Positions 51,982-63,221 of a stretch of 64,000 nt of DNA are shown piece by piece. Each line of letters opens with the position of its first letter. Within the stretch, counting starts at the first letter, position 1. The position numbers and the translations under genes are program-made. The notes below the pieces were generated by a model. That model ran no database searches. It had not been told where the DNA came from and saw nothing but the letters and a program-made list of their open reading frames with translations. Origin of the DNA: Anastrepha obliqua (taxonomy: Eukaryota > Arthropoda > Insecta > Diptera > Tephritidae); assembly GCF_027943255.1 (NCBI RefSeq), contig NC_072895.1:27502001-27566000 (forward strand). The letters run 5' to 3'.

Positions 51982-54436
51982 TGTACATAAGAAACCATGC
52001 GCGTAGTATTCAATACAAACTCCATGCATTTTACAGCTTTATAACTTTAAACTTCAACTTTCTACTGCTATAGTCAATTAAAAAAATTGCAAATTACTGC
52101 AATAATTGCTATTTATTCAACAAAGAAATTCGCGACAACGTCCCAAGAAGAGAATTTTGCACTCGTCTCGCATTTTAAAACGGCAATAAACTATCGATTA
52201 TCGTTTACAAAGAACGACCATTTTCGACTTGAAAGTCAGGAGCCGCATTAAGTCATTATAACAACTCATTAATGTTGAAATGTCAGACGACGCTGGGACG
52301 ATTGGGCGATTGGGCGATCGCAAAATGCAAATCGCAAAAATAGCAAACAGGTACCAATACAACTTTTCGAGTAATTGAACATTAAATGTACACATTTACA
52401 CTAAATACATTGCAACTTGTCTGCGATCATGTTTGGTGATAATAACTCTGCAAAGAAAGAAGCGCAAGTACCTACTCCTGCGTCCATTGACAGCTGTGTT
52501 GAATGATGAGCCCAAATGTTGTGCACGAAAATCGCGTACTGCGATACGGCATTGCGACGTTGCCGCGGTGCATTGATTGGCGATCGACCAATTGATCTGA
52601 CAGAATTTGTAAAGAATACGAGTATGTACACATCTCTGTAAGGGGTAAGCAATGCTGCTACAGTAGCAGCTATGCGCGTCTGCTGCCACTGCCACTGCGA
52701 TACGCCGCAAAGGCGCATATTGTTCGCAGCGCGATCGTCGCGTACGGTGCAAGCATGCCAATCTCACCGTCCATATTGCACCCGCTGTGGCTGAGGTTGT
52801 TACCGCTGCGTATGTTGAGCGTATACCCCTCAAAAACGTGCTGACAAATGCACCCTCACCTCTGGAATTCTGTTGAAATCCGAAAAATGCAATCACCCAC
52901 CTGAATTCCTAATTAGGCAATGTCTCTTCTGATTGTCCGCCGGCGAGCCGCAATGACTCGGTGAATTAATTAATTACAATTTTATTGTGGGCATTATTGT
53001 TTTATTAGTCGAAAAAACACATGGGAACCAACGAACGATTCATAATTTCGGTGTGCTGTGTGCTACAGTTCATAAGCCATACTTGAGTTTGTGCGCGGCT
53101 GTGTGTGTGTGTGTATATGCGCCGCTCTTCCACTTGCACACTCATCATTATATTGATCACAGAAGCATGTAAGTGGCTCTCATTCCCATGGCTTATAGGC
53201 ACGTACAACATCGCCCCACGTTCTCCCAACTTACCCCTCTGCGCGCACATGCATTTCTCATACGCACTGCACAATAATCATATTTATCTATAGTAAATAA
53301 TTTTCCATACTCCAATGAGCGACTTAATGTCTCAATTCAGCGTCTTCAAGTCGTTCTCATTGATTTCTTGGGTTGATTACCGCCGCTGGCTGCCTTCGTG
53401 TGTGTGTTGTCATCACTGTGATTTGCTTTATGACAAATAGTATTCTTTTAGAATCGCCGAAATGGTCAATTATTGTTTTATAATAATTCCACGTGATCAC
53501 CTCACCATCGTCGTCGTCGGTCGGCATTCTTTGCGTCGGCTTCTTGCAACGTTTGACTTGGACGACTGATTGCCCGCCGACAACGTGTGGCAGTGGCGGT
53601 CACCGAGTCGTGATTGTTTTCAATATTACTAGCGGTAAGTACATACACACACACATACGTATAAGCAAACATATACATACTTTTGTTTCTATTTTATGAG
53701 TTTTTCTACATAGTAAAGTCAATTTTACATTTTCCATTTTCATGTAAATTCTCTTACCCGGAATCAGCACCATCAGCATTGCTGGCGCATATTTTATTTT
53801 ATGTTCGCTGCAATTTAAAGGCAAAAACCATTTTTTCTAGCCTTGGCTGCCATTTTGACACGGAAGCCATTTGTCAAAATACGTCACATTAATTGTGAAA
53901 GGTAATTAAATGTAATGGTTATAATTTTTATTAATTAATTGGAGAAATGTCGATGCCCACCTATCGGCCTATGCACCTCATCATGTTTATGGTGAAATTA
54001 AAAGCGGGTGTCCGGATGTCTGCTAAATACTCGCACTGAAAATATGAAACGTATGATTACGAGAAGGAGTGTGGATGTGTGTACATATTTGTTGTAAAAT
54101 GGTGCTTTGGTTTTTTCTTTCCAATGCCGACGGGAAACTTACGCTCACGAAAATGCAAATAAGTTGGTAAAATTTTACAGCTTGGGAAAATACTTTCGGT
54201 TTAGGGAAATTTTGAATAAAAAACATTTGTAATTGTTTTTACAAGTGCTAGTAGCAGGCAGCCTGAAAAGTAGGAACTCTTCCAACAGGTGTTTCCGCAG
54301 TTATGGAGAGGAATAAGGGAAATGCACTAATGTGTGTCGCCATTTGCTTTTGAGTCACCCTTACAGCGTTGTTGTTTGACTGCTTGTTATGTCTGAGCTG
54401 AAGGTTTTACGAGCTGAAATTGCAAAAATCCGTTAC
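51982..54436. other. Non-coding host DNA with a relatively GC-rich island
   Basis: 52400-52900 has balanced composition with many CpG-containing words. A 166-codon minus-strand frame there has no recognisable domain. TG and CA repeats are at 53099-53114 and 53641-53653. A good donor-like CGGTAAGTA occurs at 53633 after a + strand frame from 53493, but no matching acceptor or domain supports an exon. The rest is featureless. Confidence 0.4.
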
Positions 54437-54570
54437 CAAAATGTGAAGTTTCGCTCTATGTTACTCGTATTCCAATGAAAGGTAAACTATAGATTATTAA
54501 CTTAGCGAAATTCCTCCCAAAAGCAGGGGTCACAGCAAATTTTGCTGCATGAAATGCTTAAAAAGTAATA
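54437..54570 (+). repeat. Unclassified ~130-bp repeat, copy 2
   Basis: GAAGTTTCGCTCTATGTTAC, AGGTAAACTATAGAT, TAGCGAAATTCCTCCCAA and TTGCTGCATGAAATGCTTAA match the inverse of 51540-51675. No terminal repeats or target duplication were found. Confidence 0.8.
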
Positions 54571-55261
54571 TCAAATAAAAGCCTATAAATGATGACTATA
54601 TGTACAAGTAGTAGTTTTCTCGTACGCGATAGTTTGCACCAATTGTTACTAACTGCCCCGTTTTGCTGTTCTTGTACTCAAAAATGTAAAAAAGAAGGGA
54701 AATTGTGAGCGCAAAATAACATTTCATTTTGAGGGGAAGTTGCAAGTTTTTACTTACCGCATAATTCGTGTTAAGAAATTTAAGATGAAATGGGTAAGTA
54801 TTGAGTAGAGGTCTAGTAGGGGTAATGCAAGTGAATGCAGGGTAATAGCATTATGGAAAGAATAATGAGATGGCGCCTATCGTGGTCCCGTTACTTTGCG
54901 CTCAGCGAATTTGACAACTAGTTACGTGATTTTAGCTCCAGTGTGGCCAGATTACCATTTTCGTAACTTGATTTATCTTTTTTTTTTGTTATTTTTATTA
55001 TTTTTTGTCTCGGAGTTTTAGTTCTTTCTTCATGACATTTTCCTAGCTGTTCTAATTAAAATGTCATGTTTATAATTTTGTAAAATATACTTTTTTTAAT
55101 AATTATTTAAATAATTCACTCAGTTTTATTTAGCTTTACTTTTTTTTAACATCTGGTGGCATTGCCCGCGATTGCAGGTGTTGTTGGTGTTCTTCTGTTT
55201 TCGGCAGTCAAATCTCTCTCTCGCTAATGCAGTGTTGCCTAGCTTTGGATATAAAAACGCA
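54571..55261. other. AT-rich spacer
   Basis: No recognisable element or exon. T-rich blocks lie near 54970-55155. Confidence 0.4.
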
Positions 55262-55902
55262 CTAAAATGCGCACTAAAATGTGGTGTGCGGTTTCTTCAC
55301 GCTGTATTGTCGGGCCTTATTTTTTTGAAGAAAATGGTCACACCGTTACGGTTACTGGAGACCGTTATTTGAAAATGCTGAAAGAATTTTTCTATCCAGA
55401 ACTACGTCGAAAGAGAATTCCTTTCAACTCTGTGTGGTTTCAACAGGATGGGGCAACGTCTCACATAGCCCAGACTGTTATGACAGAGTTGCGACGAAAA
55501 TTTCCCAATAAACTGATTTCAAGAAACTCCGAATTTCGTTGGCCCCCCAGGTCGCCTGACCTTACTGCACCTGACTTTTTCTTGTGGGGTTTATGTAAAC
55601 AAGAAGTTTATAAAACAAAGCCAACAAATTTGGATGAACTAAAACAACCCATTCGGGCAACAATTGCGGCTATTCCTGTCGCAACTCTCAAAGCAGCAAT
55701 GAACAACTTTTTACTAAGATGCCGCACTTGTGTCAACGAACATTTAAATTCAATTATTTTTAAAACTAATATAGTTAAGCTACATTTAATAAAATTTAAT
55801 GACCTTCAACTTGAAAAAAAATAAATAAATGAATTCCATACACTAAAAAAAAAGTTATTTGAGTTTCTTAATGTAGCAAAATTCATCAGCCACTCTGTAT
55901 AA
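55262..55902 (+). mobile_element. D,D41D mariner-like element B, 5'-truncated copy
   Basis: The frame 55267-55824 covers VWCAVSSRCIVGPYFFEENG-like sequence through the second Asp (WFQQDGATSHIAQT), the third Asp (WPPRSPDLTAPDFFLWG) and the C-terminus, with no stop. Here the codon after LWG is Leu (TTA), where the copy at 61814-63123 has TGA. It lacks three residues after CVNEH and has lost the usual stop, adding NIVKLHLIKF. The right end is the inverse of CAGAGTGGCTGATGAA, followed by TA. The left end and N-terminal half are missing. Confidence 0.92.
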
Positions 55903-56559
55903 TTTAATTTATGAGTTTTTTTTAAGCGATACTCTTTTGTTAAGGGAAAGACTTTTTTGCTATATTTGAAGTTATGTAACTAGATAAGGTACTCTTTTTG
56001 TAAAAATATCAGTATGGTTTCTTTAGTATTTTCTGGTATTTTCTTGTTTATTTTTACAATGAATATAACTCTTAATGTCCTATGTCTCACTAAGGATTGA
56101 TGACCGGAAGAAACGATTACACCTCTATGGCTTTAATTCGCATTCAATAAATTCAAAGGCTTTTAAAATGTGTAAAAAGGTGTTCAATCTTAAGAAGAGT
56201 TGAGAGAGGGGCATTTAATATTTTTGCATAACCTTAAATGGAGCCAAAAATTAAATTTGCACTTTCAAATTATCAAATTTTATAAGAGTAAAAAAATTTT
56301 CATTAGCACTAAAATCTTCTCAGAGTGACCTTTTCTAACCTTTTTTTGTTTAATAATATAGTTTGTTTTTTAACCTAAAGTTTCGGTAGCTTTAAATTAA
56401 AAAAAAAGAGACAAACACGAAACTTCAAAATTTTCTCAGAAATAATATACATTTTTGTTCCATAAAATTTTGCCCAAATGACCTAAAACTATTTTGTGAT
56501 CGATCTTTAGCTTCTGGGCGACGTTACGACTATTAAAATGCCGGTTAACTTCGATTATT
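55903..56559. other. AT-rich spacer
   Basis: Nothing recognised. May include the decayed 5' end of the mariner that follows. Confidence 0.4.
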
Positions 56560-57420
56560 TCTGTGTTTTTATCGACATTTTTTGACGGCGCTACCCGTGC
56601 GAGGTACATCTTTAACATCCAGCGTGACCGTCGATCCTTGCAGGATGAATTTCATGAAGCCCGTCCAGAAACAGTTGTTGTGCCAGAAATAATCGATGCA
56701 AGATCGTCAGCGTACATTCAATATTTCATAAAAACTTGGCCGTCAAGAAGATTTGCTCTCGTTGCGACCACACAATTTGACAATTGTTCAAAAAATACTC
56801 GTGTCGAGTGGAGTAAAGAAATGTTGAAGAAATTCAGCCGCGGGTGTTCAAAACACGTCTATGACATCGTAATAGGTGACAAATCCTGGATCTCTGCATG
56901 TGAGCCGGAAACAAGGAAGCAAAGGAGAGTAAGAGGGTTCCAAGATGAGCTTAATCCAACAAAAAAGCTTAATCCACAAAACAAATGGTCGCCTGCTTTT
57001 TCGGAAAATCTGATCAGATCGCAACTGTACCATTAGAGAAATTTAAAACAATCAATTCTGAGTAGTACACAACCATTTGTTTGCCAGAAGTTTTCGAAGA
57101 AATAAGGAAACCCAGCCGCCGAAGACGAATAATTTTTCATCAAGCCAATGTGAGCTGTCACGTATCGGCTCACACAAGAGAGTTCTTGAGCACTCAATAG
57201 ATCGAATTAATGTGTTAACCACCTTACAGCCCCGATTTGTCACTTAGTGATTTATTTTTGTTCCCGAATATTAAAAATAAAATGCGAGGCCAACATTTTT
57301 TAACGCCTGAAGAAGCTATTCCAGTCTGTAAGCAGCGCGTTTTGGAGGTATCCACTTCTAAGTGGCGGAAGTGCTTTGAAAATTTGTTCAAGCGAGTGCA
57401 GAGGTGTGTAGGATAATACT
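56560..57420 (+). mobile_element. D,D34D mariner, decayed copy
   Basis: RRSLQDEFHEARPETVVVPE (about 56620-56680) is the linker after the first HTH. VEWSKEMLKKFSRGCSKHVY leads to IGDKSWISACEPETRKQRRV, where the first Asp is kept (GDKSW). FQDELNPTKKL follows. Then, through stops and frameshifts, come PFVCQKFSKK, an IFHQANVS-like second-Asp region (about 57135) and the C-terminus EEAIPVCKQRVLEVSTSKWR / KRVQRC near 57310-57410. Terminal repeats not identified. Confidence 0.85.
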
Positions 57421-57439
57421 TTTATTATTATTTTACTGT

Positions 57440-58100
57440 GTTTTCATTAATCCCTTTATGAGAACTCCGAACTGGCAGTGCTTCACAACGCCAATATCAG
57501 CGATCCATTTATCACCAACGCAGGCGTAAGGCAAGTTTGCCACCCTGTCGGCACTTGCCCTCGCCATCGTTCTAGACGACGTCATGAGCCAATTGGCCCT
57601 GCACAAAGGAGGCATCGTATGGAGTTTCACCATACATCTTGACCTAGTCTTCCCCGGTGGCATCTGCCTCCTCTCTCACAAACTCATTGACATGCAAGCT
57701 CAGGCGAACAGACTAGTCACGCTGACACGCACTGTCGGACTGGAGGTCAAAATCACCATGTCCAAAACCATGAGAGTCAATCGCAATAAAGCAGGTTGAC
57801 GGTTGCCGGCTGGAATTTGTCGAAAGCTTCTGCTACCTCGGTAGCACCATCACGACAGAGGACTGAGTAGATGAAGACGTCAACTGCAGGCTAAACAAAG
57901 CAAGGGTGGCGTTCGGATGAATGCATACAGGCGATATGGGCGAGTTCGGAAATCTCCAGGCGCTCTAAACTGTGAATATTCAGCTCATGTGTGAAGTCAG
58001 TATTGTTGTACGAAAGTAAAACATGGCTGGTCTCTAACACCATCACGCACAGGCTACAAGAGATTCCAAGAAGCTTTGTTCTGAGTCGATATTAGGCACA
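57440..58100 (+). mobile_element. Non-LTR ORF2 relic (family of 26166-27440)
   Basis: MSQLALHKGGIVWSFTIHLD and FPGGICLLSHKLIDMQAQAN (57584-57720) cover the decayed RT catalytic box region (GICLL for a Y/F-ADD-like segment). VGLEVKITMSKTMRVNRNKA, then a YLGS-like segment near 57830-57850 and RVRKSPGALNCEYSAHV near 57940-57990 follow. The last motif is nearly identical to the minus-strand relic at 26705-26745. Confidence 0.85.
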
Positions 58101-58878
58101 ATCCGAAAGCTTTTCTAACCATCGCTGTTTTCACTTCACTTTCTGTGACAGCCTTGTAGAAAATTTCCCCTTATGCAACCATTTTTTGTGCACATTCATC
58201 TCGTCTATGTTTTATTCATGGATTATTGTTGGTGATTTAGTTATGGCTCGCAAATTGTGCTTCAATTTCAAAGTCGCACGCAGCGAAGGGGCGTCGCCAA
58301 ACAATTCTGTCGCCATACAAACAACGTCATCACTTTTTCGGCCAACGCTGTAGGCAGTGAGTGGGATGGTTGATTGTAGCAACAGCGAAAATTACGACGT
58401 AAGCGTGGCATGTGCCTTGGGCATTGAGGTTGGTTTGTATAGGTGGGTGTTGAATTGATACGCATTGAATATTGAGTGTGGGAAGACATTTATGAGTGTT
58501 GATTTTTTCGTTTGGTGAGCAGATTTAGAGTGTGAAATTAGATTAACATGTACTGTTGAATTTATTTACTTATATTTTGTTGTTAATTCACAAAAGTAGA
58601 TGAAAATTTATTTCTTTAACATTGCGGTCCTTTTTGAACTCGCTTGCAAGATTGGGCGGGGCCTAGGAAGAATTTATGTTAAAGTTTTCACGATATAGAG
58701 CAGGAGGAGATCATAAAAAACCACTTCTGCCACTGTCCGGCTTTGTCTAAATGAAGAGCTCAAACGCTCTTGAGGATGAAGTTCCTAGTGCCATGAAGTT
58801 TTCAGTCCCATGAATATTAGGAACCTAAGCACAAATCGGTTTTTGGCGGACAAAGATCGCCCAGTCTAAGCTAACGCA
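58101..58878. other. Unassigned DNA
   Basis: No recognisable element, exon or repeat. Confidence 0.4.
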
Positions 58879-60145
58879 CAGGGTCCGGCACTCGAAGTGT
58901 AACTGATTAAAAAGCCATAAATTTAGTTTGGAAAATTACTTTTATTCAATTCAGGGTAAAAAATGTGTGAAAATAATACAAAATTAAGAATCAATTTACT
59001 CTTGCTCGATATGACCACCTTTTGCCTTGACTATGGCTTTGGGACGGTCCAGAAATTAATCGCAAGCTGTCCGAATGTGACTTGCAGGTATTTTGGCCCA
59101 CTCGCGGACAATGACTTTATTCAGCGCCTCGAGACTGGTGAATCTTTTAGTTCGGATTGTGCTCTCCAAAATGGACCAAAGAGAATAATCCATCGGACTC
59201 GCGTCTGGTGAATTTGAGAGCCATTGTGTGGACGTTATGAAGTTCGGAACGTTGTTTTTTAGCCATTCTTGGTTCACTCGAGCTTTGTGAGACGGTGCCG
59301 AGTCCTGTTGAAACGTCCATGGTCTGCCACCAAAATGTTTGTCTGCCCACGGCTTCAAAGCAACCTCCAGAATACTTTCCCGATAATATCATATTTCGCA
59401 TTTACCTTGACGCCAGTCTTGATGAAAAGGATTCGCCCATTTGTGGTTCGCCCATTACCTTTGGCGGGTGCTGCCTCCTGGTGACCCATCGATGACTCAA
59501 ATTCTCGTATGAACAGTCGGTCAAATACACTCTATCGTTTTGGGAGCTTACGAATTGCTCCATTTGAAAAATTTTCTCTTCAGAAAACACAAAAATTGAC
59601 CGCTTTCGGCTAAGCGAAGTAATTCCTTCGCTCTCTCAAGTCTGACTTGTTGCTACTTTGGTGTGAGATCATGCGCCTTTTGGATCTTGTAAGGCTTGAC
59701 TTTGAGATCATTTCTCAATATGCAGCGGTTGCTACGGTCAGATATTTTCAGTTAATTTGCCATTTGATTGGTACTTCGTGGGGGATTTCGCTCAAGTCGC
59801 TTATTCACTTTTTGAACCATTTCACGTGACGTTGCAGTCTTTTGATGACCACCTCCATGGCGTTTCGCGATGCTATCAGTACCATTGTAACGAGTAAAGG
59901 TGCGATAAATAAAAACTTTACTTACTTTAAAGTGCTCGAGCTCTCGAACAATCGCTGGTTGTGATTTTCCAGCCAAATGAAATCCATAGCTGATTTTCTT
60001 TTTTCGCGTTTACTCTCAGCAAAATGCTTCCGCGCTTGTAAACAATTTCTGGACTGTCATTTAGCCAACTAACAGGCAGCTGATGCCCGTGCATCAGCGA
60101 GCGCGAGCGATCTGAAGTTGGTTACACTTCGAGTGCCGGACCCTG
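58879..60145 (-). mobile_element. maT-type (D,D37D) element, full length (1267 bp), decayed
   Basis: Both ends are nearly perfect inverted repeats of CAGGGTCCGGCACTCGAAGT plus GTAAC. The right flank is TA and the left flank CA. On the minus strand MAGKSQPAIVRELEHFKVSK and VQKVNKRLERNPPRSTNQMA form the N-terminal DNA-binding region (59976-59752). A stop-ridden centre follows. The frame 59358-59056 has WTFQQDSAPSHKARV with the second Asp and SNSPDASPMDYSLW with the third, 37 residues between. It is the reference copy of this family in the window. Confidence 0.93.
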
Positions 60146-61813
60146 TATATACATATCTAGTGCAACAGAACTTTTGGCAGTGAAGCATTAAAAATTGAAA
60201 TATAACACATTGCTTCCAATATTCTTCACTTTGTTGTCTTCGATTTAGTTGTCTTTTTTTGTTATATATTTCGACTTCACCTCCGAGGGATGCTAAAAAA
60301 GCAACACAATAAACTAGCATAAATGTGTACATATGTACATACAGATGGCAAACCCCAGGCATACTGACAGACAGCAGCAAATTTACTGAGCGGAAATCCG
60401 TGGGTGTAACTGGAGCGGTTGCAAGTGGCACCCGCAGCAATCAACACATTTCCAGCAAATTTAGACGCCACGCCGCAGAGAAAGTTGTTAACTGTCTGAC
60501 GACTCAATAGGAGTAGTGGCCAATATTCGGCAATGACAACACACGCCGCCCCAGCAGCCTGACGCTATGCTAGCAAGTTGTGTATCTTTTTTAAGTGCTT
60601 CTCCTAAACGTTACAATTATTTTATTTGCCATTTTTGCACAGTCACCAAATCGCGTGCAATAATGCGCCATGTAGCCAACAACATCAACTTGGCCGGGCA
60701 GTGAACGTTGACGGCATTTAATGCCATTGTAATTGTGGGTGGATACCCACTGTGGCATAAATTGCGTCCGGTGCACTTACACCATTACATTTTTATTTTA
60801 TTTTTTTTTGTTTATGCTTGCTGTTTTTTTATTGTTGTTTTTTTAGGTTGCGCCATATACGCATTTTTTAGACATATCTACTGATGCCTTTGTATTGCGA
60901 TTGTCCCTGTGCAATATTGAATTTATTGGTGTTTGTGTAGATTTTGTGACTTTTCACTTTGCTGTACGTTTTTCCCAATTGCAAATTGCGTATCATAAGC
61001 ACCGCGGGTGGTACAGCACTGCCAACGATGTTTGCAACAACAACACTGCTCCTGCTGCAAATGTTCTCGCTCTAATAGTTTCCGTCTGCCCGCCTACGAA
61101 CGATGTCCTCGAACGGTGAATTGCTTGGACCGCTGCATTTGTCGATAATAACAGAATTCCGTTGTTCAACATTTTTTTTTGCCTATTTACTCCAACCTCG
61201 TTAAGTAGTGCAGAGTGAGAGTGATTTTTTCTTTTCGTACAGCACTAAAAAATTAATCACGCATTGAATTCTTAATGTCCTTTCTTTCCCTTTTCGCTGA
61301 AGCGCTCAACATTCAGGCAGCAGTAACATCGCGCTGACTACTTTGATTGGTTTGCGCTTTTCTTGTTTTTTTGTTTCTTTGATAAGGCACCACCGTATCA
61401 CCTGAATCTGCGCTGCGTAATTTGTGAGTCAAAGCGGGTGGTTACCTTCATCATTGACATTGTATCGTATCATCAGTGACGCGGCGGTTAGTCTGTGATT
61501 TATTTGTGGCATTTGTGGCATTTTTGGCACTTTTTTATTTCGTTGGTGTTGTCTTACCCGATCACCTGCTTGGCTATGACCTCGTAAAGTATGTTGCCAC
61601 ACGTGCACTTGTACACGGATTGACTGCGGGATGCCATGCCCCACACACCGCTTTGGTACGTGTGATTTTAATGATTACTGTATTTAAACGGCATTAGCTG
61701 TAGGAAGTGGATTTTGTTGTTAGAAGGAGGCACATTGCATATTCACTTAAAGGCATGTATTTCACATGAGAGCTGAGGGGAGATGGAGGGAAGGAAGTGA
61801 AGGGAATGAAATA
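60146..61813. other. Non-coding host DNA
   Basis: No transposon recognised between the maT and D,D41D elements. T-rich runs near 60790-60845. Open frames of 60-76 codons (60277-60507, 60895-61119, 61429-61697) lack recognisable domains. Composition of 60280-60740 is the least AT-rich. No exon can be supported. Confidence 0.4.
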
Positions 61814-63123
61814 CAGGGTGGCTGATGAATTTTGCTACATTAAGAAACTCAAATAACTTTTTTTTTAGTGTATGGAATTCATTTTTTTTTTCAAGTTGAA
61901 GGTCATTAAATTTTATAAAATGTAGCTTAACTAGTTTTAAAAATAATTGAATTTAAATGCCCCCCATGCTCGTTGACACAAGTGCGGCATCTTAGTAAAA
62001 AGTTGTTCATTGCTGCTTTGAGAGTTGCGACAGGAATAGCCGCAATTGTTGCCCGAATGGATTGTTTTAGTTCATCCAAATTTGTTGGCTTTGTTTTATA
62101 AACTTCTTGTTTACATCAACCCCACAAGAAAAAGTCAGGTGCAGTAAGGTCAGGCGACCTGGGGGGCCAACGAAATTCGGAGTTTCTTGAAATCAGTTTA
62201 TTGGGAAATTTTCGTCGCAACTCTGTCATAACAGTCTGGGCTATGTGAGACGTTGCCCCATCTTGTTGAAACCACACAGAGTTGAAAGGAATTCTCTTTC
62301 GGCGTAGTTCTGGATAGAAAAATTCTTTCAGCATTTTCAAATAACGGTCTCCAGTAACCGTAACGGTGTGACCATTTTCTTCAAAAAAATAAGGCCCGAC
62401 AATACAGCGTGAAGAAACCGCACACCACACTGTCACGCGAAGAGGATGCAATTCCGTCTCGTGGAGTATCTGTGGGTTAGAAGTACTCCATATTCGACAA
62501 TTTTGTTTGTTCACATTGCCGTTTAAATCGAAATGGGCCTCATCAGACATGAAAAGGCAGTTTAACATGTTTTGGTCTTCTTCCACCATTTGCAGGATCT
62601 TCTGGCAAAATTCCAAGCGAATCGGCAAGTCTGCTGCATTCAGTTTGTTAACCATTTGAATTTTGTAGGGAAATAAGTCTAAATCTTTGTGCATTATTGT
62701 TTGCAAAGACTGTCGGCTGACACCAAGTTGAGCAGATAAGCTTCTTGTTGAAACCCTTGGATTGCTTTGTATAGCTGCAGCTACAGCAGCGATCGTTTCC
62801 TCCGTCCGAACTGGTGGGTTTCGATGATAAGGCCTTCTTGCGACTGTTCCTTGCTCAGCAAAATTATTCACCAGTCTCATTATGGTCCATCTGCTCGGGG
62901 GATCGCCGCCAAACATCCGCCTGTACTCTATCTGTACCAAAACTACGGACTCCAGTGCGTGATAGCGGCGGACTATCCAAATTCTTGTTTGCGTGTCCCA
63001 GTTATCCATTTTAATAAATTTTAAAGATCAATCTGCAAATTAAAACAAAAATGGAACAGATAACTTAAAAAGAAAAAAAGTTATTCAATTTTTTTTTGGT
63101 AGCGGCTTTCATCAGCCACCCTG
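61814..63123 (-). mobile_element. D,D41D mariner-like element B, full length (1310 bp)
   Basis: CAGGGTGGCTGATGAA at both ends in inverted orientation, with TA at 61812-61813 and 63124-63125. Contains one transposase gene on the minus strand broken by one nonsense codon. Such D,D41D elements (the 'rosa' type) are known from tephritid flies, which supports the host guess. Confidence 0.95.
61927..63009 (-). pseudogene. D,D41D transposase, 360 codons, single in-frame TGA
   Basis: Start MDNWDTQTRIWIVRRYHALE at 63009. HTH regions lie at about residues 8-60 (IEYRRMFGGDPPSRWTIMRL) and 70-110 (VSTRSLSAQLGVSRQSLQTI). Catalytic residues are Asp156 (MSDEAHFD), Asp250 (WFQQDGATSH) and Asp292 (LTAPDFFLWG), with 41 residues between the last two. 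TGA at 62116-62118 (codon 298) truncates it right after LWG. The frame then stays open to the natural TAA at 61927-61929 (CVNEHGGHLNSIIFKTS). The sister copy at 55262 has TTA (Leu) at this codon. All catalytic residues precede the stop, but the C-terminal 62 residues would be lost. Probably recently inactivated. Confidence 0.95.
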
Positions 63124-63221
63124 TACATTATAATTAATTGACCTGCGTACCCTTATACGAAGATCAGAGTGAGCCGAATTTAAGGTGGTTTTAAAATATT
63201 CAAAATTTTTGAGATTCTATT

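Noticed and set aside
52396..52896. 166-codon minus-strand frame as a host gene
   Set aside because: No recognisable domain, no splice evidence, and a long frame is expected by chance in DNA with few A/T-only codons. Kept only as a low-interest observation.
53493..53640. Possible exon ending at a strong donor (CGGTAAGTA)
   Set aside because: No acceptor, start context or similarity to a known protein could be shown. A single donor-like motif is not enough.
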